Of a stretch of 64,000 nucleotides of DNA, positions 62,632-64,000 are shown piece after piece (position 1 is the first letter of the stretch; the number at the start of each line of letters is the position of its first letter). The notes under the pieces were generated by a model, which had not been told where the DNA came from, did no database searches, and saw only the letters and a program-made list of their open reading frames with translations. Source of the DNA: an uncultured Bacteroidia bacterium. GTDB lineage: Bacteria > Bacteroidota > Bacteroidia > Bacteroidales > UBA932. The position numbers and the translations under genes are program-made. The stretch covers positions 1 through 64,000 of the forward strand of contig CACYGW010000004.1 of assembly GCA_902774045.1 (NCBI GenBank), given 5' to 3'.

Positions 62632-63496
62632 AGAAGAGAAGCTGGAGGCCTTCGGAAGGCTGCTGGACGTAATGGACCGCCTTAGGGAGAACTGCCCCTG
62701 GAACGGAGCCCAGACCATTGATACCCTGCGGCCTATGACGATAGAGGAAGTTTACGAGCTGTCCGATGCCGTTATGGCCCATAACGACGAAGAACTAAAA
62801 AAAGAACTTGGCGACGTTCTGCTGCACATTGTCTTTTATAGCAGGATTGCCCAGGAGGAGGGAAAGTATGATATTGCCGATGTTGCAGAAAAACTCTGTC
62901 AGAAGATGATATTCCGGCATCCTCACATCTTTGCTCCCGACGGCAGCCCCGCCAGGTCGGAGGGGCTCACCCCCGAGGAAGTTTCCAAGAACTGGGAGAT
63001 GATAAAGACCAAGGAGAAGGGCGGCAACAAGCGTGTGCTATCCGGCATTCCTGAATCTCTGCCTCCAGTCCTTAAGGCCCTGTCCATGCAGGACAAGGCC
63101 CGCGGTGTGGGATTCGACTGGGAGGAACCTTCCCAGGTCTGGGACAAGGTGCGCGAGGAAATGGGCGAATTCCGCGCAGAACTGGAGGCGATGGCCTCTG
63201 CTCAGGGGCACGTAGACCCTTCCGTGCTTGCCCCGGAAGAAGGGTCTTCAGAAGAGTTCAAGGCCGCCTACGACAGGGCAGAGGAAGAACTTGGAGACTT
63301 TATGTTCGCCGTCATAAACGCCGGCAGGCTCTACGGGCTTAATCCCGATACCGCACTATCGCGCGCCTGCGCCAAATTCAAGCGCCGCTTTACCTATCTG
63401 GAAGAGCAGACCATCCGCAAGGGAGTCTCTTTAAACGAGCTTACCCTCGCCCAAATGGATGCCATCTGGGACGAGGGTAAGGCCTTGGGTCTTTAA
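62621..63496 (+). CDS. mazG: Nucleoside triphosphate pyrophosphohydrolase MazG
   Basis: A 291-residue two-domain MazG that hydrolyses NTPs to NMP and PPi, a house-cleaning role. The first domain has LRENCPWNGAQTIDTLRPMT, EEVYELSDAV and LKKELGDVLLHIVF (EExxE/ExxD metal ligands); the second has DKAREEMGEFRAEL-like WDKVREEMGEFRAEL and EEELGDFMFAVINAGRLYG. Length is slightly above the E. coli protein (263). The stop abuts the convergent trpB stop with no spare base. Confidence 0.95.
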   Translation: MHTREEKLEAFGRLLDVMDRLRENCPWNGAQTIDTLRPMTIEEVYELSDAVMAHNDEELKKELGDVLLHIVFYSRIAQEEGKYDIADVAEKLCQKMIFRHPHIFAPDGSPARSEGLTPEEVSKNWEMIKTKEKGGNKRVLSGIPESLPPVLKALSMQDKARGVGFDWEEPSQVWDKVREEMGEFRAELEAMASAQGHVDPSVLAPEEGSSEEFKAAYDRAEEELGDFMFAVINAGRLYGLNPDTALSRACAKFKRRFTYLEEQTIRKGVSLNELTLAQMDAIWDEGKALGL

Positions 63497-64000
63497 TTAG
63501 CGGTTAAGAGCTTCCGTAGATTCCCTGAAACGGACAAGATCTTCGTCCGTAACACTGTAATTCTGCATTTCTCCCGAGAAATAGCTGTCGTAAGCCGACA
63601 TATCCACAAAACCGTGACCGGAAAGGTTAAAGAGTATTGTCTTGGCCTCGCCGGTTTCCTTGCATTTAAGAGCCTCGCGTATTGTAGCCGCAATGGCGTG
63701 GCAGGACTCTGGAGCCGGGATTATACCTTCTGAACGGGCAAAGAGGACTCCGGACTCGAAGGATTCAAGCTGGTCAATGTCAACGGCTTCCATAAAGCCG
63801 TCCTTCATTAGCTGGGAAAGAATAACTCCCGCTCCGTGGTAACGCAGCCCGCCGGCGTGGATGGATGAAGGCTTGAAGTCGTGGCCCAGGGTAAACATAG
63901 GCAGAAGCGGAGTCTTTCCGGCCTCGTCGCCAAAATCGTACAGGAACTTGCCCTTGGTAAGTTTAGGACAGGAAGCGGGCTCTGCCGCAATGAAACGGGT
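63497..64000 (-). CDS. trpB: Tryptophan synthase beta chain, TrpB2 type, C-terminal part (5' end outside window)
   Basis: About 167 residues are visible, open to the window edge. RFIAAEPASCPKLTKGKFLY, then DFGDEAGKTPLLPMFTLGHD, then SIHAGGLRYHGAG are marks of the TrpB2 group rather than TrpB1. GIIPAPESCHAIAATIREAL and FNLSGHGFVDM close the PLP-binding side. TrpB condenses indole and serine to tryptophan. The PLP lysine lies beyond the edge. It is convergent with mazG, the two stops forming TAATTA. Confidence 0.95.
   Translation of the reverse strand, partial: TRFIAAEPASCPKLTKGKFLYDFGDEAGKTPLLPMFTLGHDFKPSSIHAGGLRYHGAGVILSQLMKDGFMEAVDIDQLESFESGVLFARSEGIIPAPESCHAIAATIREALKCKETGEAKTILFNLSGHGFVDMSAYDSYFSGEMQNYSVTDEDLVRFRESTEALNR

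Overview
The window looks like chromosomal DNA of a Bacteroidota bacterium, most likely order Bacteroidales. Evidence: promoter boxes of the TTTG-N19/20-TAnnTTTG type, a tmRNA whose tag ends NYALAA, a one-subunit class I fumarase, and families frequent in that phylum (GH97, GH106, GH78, DUF4421-like, golvesin-domain protein, FISUMP-type lipoprotein). I cannot name a genus. GC is moderate to high in coding DNA and AT-rich in promoters.

Layout. 1-3.4 kb: 3' end of secA, two tandem bactofilins and an outer-membrane-type protein. 3.4-10.3 kb (minus): a tight five-gene operon (degenerate M28 peptidase, MsbA-like ABC exporter, CBM9-like protein, VanZ-like protein, large amidase/golvesin/FN3 protein). 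10.4-14.1 kb: TPR protein, MBL hydrolase, DUF3737 protein. 14.09-14.49 kb: four tandem hairpin repeats. 14.5-17 kb (minus): MATE transporter and GH53 galactanase. 17.1-23.5 kb: a five-gene Ser/Thr phosphorylation cluster (zinc-ribbon/FHA, kinase-FHA, membrane kinase, MORN protein, membrane PP2C phosphatase). 23.5-23.9 kb: tmRNA. 23.9-29.7 kb: a fused GH78-GH106 rhamnosidase. 29.7-33.9 kb: two multidomain genes that together encode a phosphonate pathway from PEP to what is probably CMP-activated 2-hydroxyethylphosphonate. 33.9-35.5 kb: FecCD-type permease and a short ATPase.

35.5-46.1 kb is a compact housekeeping run with overlapping ends (polA, ECF sigma, rsmG, AddB-like and AddA-like helicase-nucleases), followed by murI. 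Then a FISUMP-type lipoprotein, fumarase, an unusual His-rich mannose-6-phosphate isomerase homologue, an S4 RNA-binding protein, GH97 and a phosphoesterase with a beta-propeller. 54.5-54.8 kb is a repeat-rich spacer. An adenylation enzyme/ACP pair (minus) and a reverse rubrerythrin follow. 57.0-57.34 kb holds a terminator, two nested palindromic structures (one a near-perfect four-way junction) and tRNA-Arg. The rest is rplS, dnaJ, grpE and gpsA (minus), a degenerate phosphoesterase/GDPD fusion, mazG, and the 3' part of a TrpB2-type trpB (minus).

The most notable items are the two-gene phosphonate pathway, the kinase/phosphatase cluster, the GH78-GH106 fusion, the four-way-junction element beside tRNA-Arg, the hairpin repeat family (tandem at 14 kb, dispersed copy at 54.5 kb), and several enzymes with altered catalytic residues: DnaJ with HPY for HPD, an M28 peptidase without zinc ligands, a mannose-6-phosphate isomerase homologue with a rewritten metal site, and DNA polymerase I without a recognisable proofreading site.
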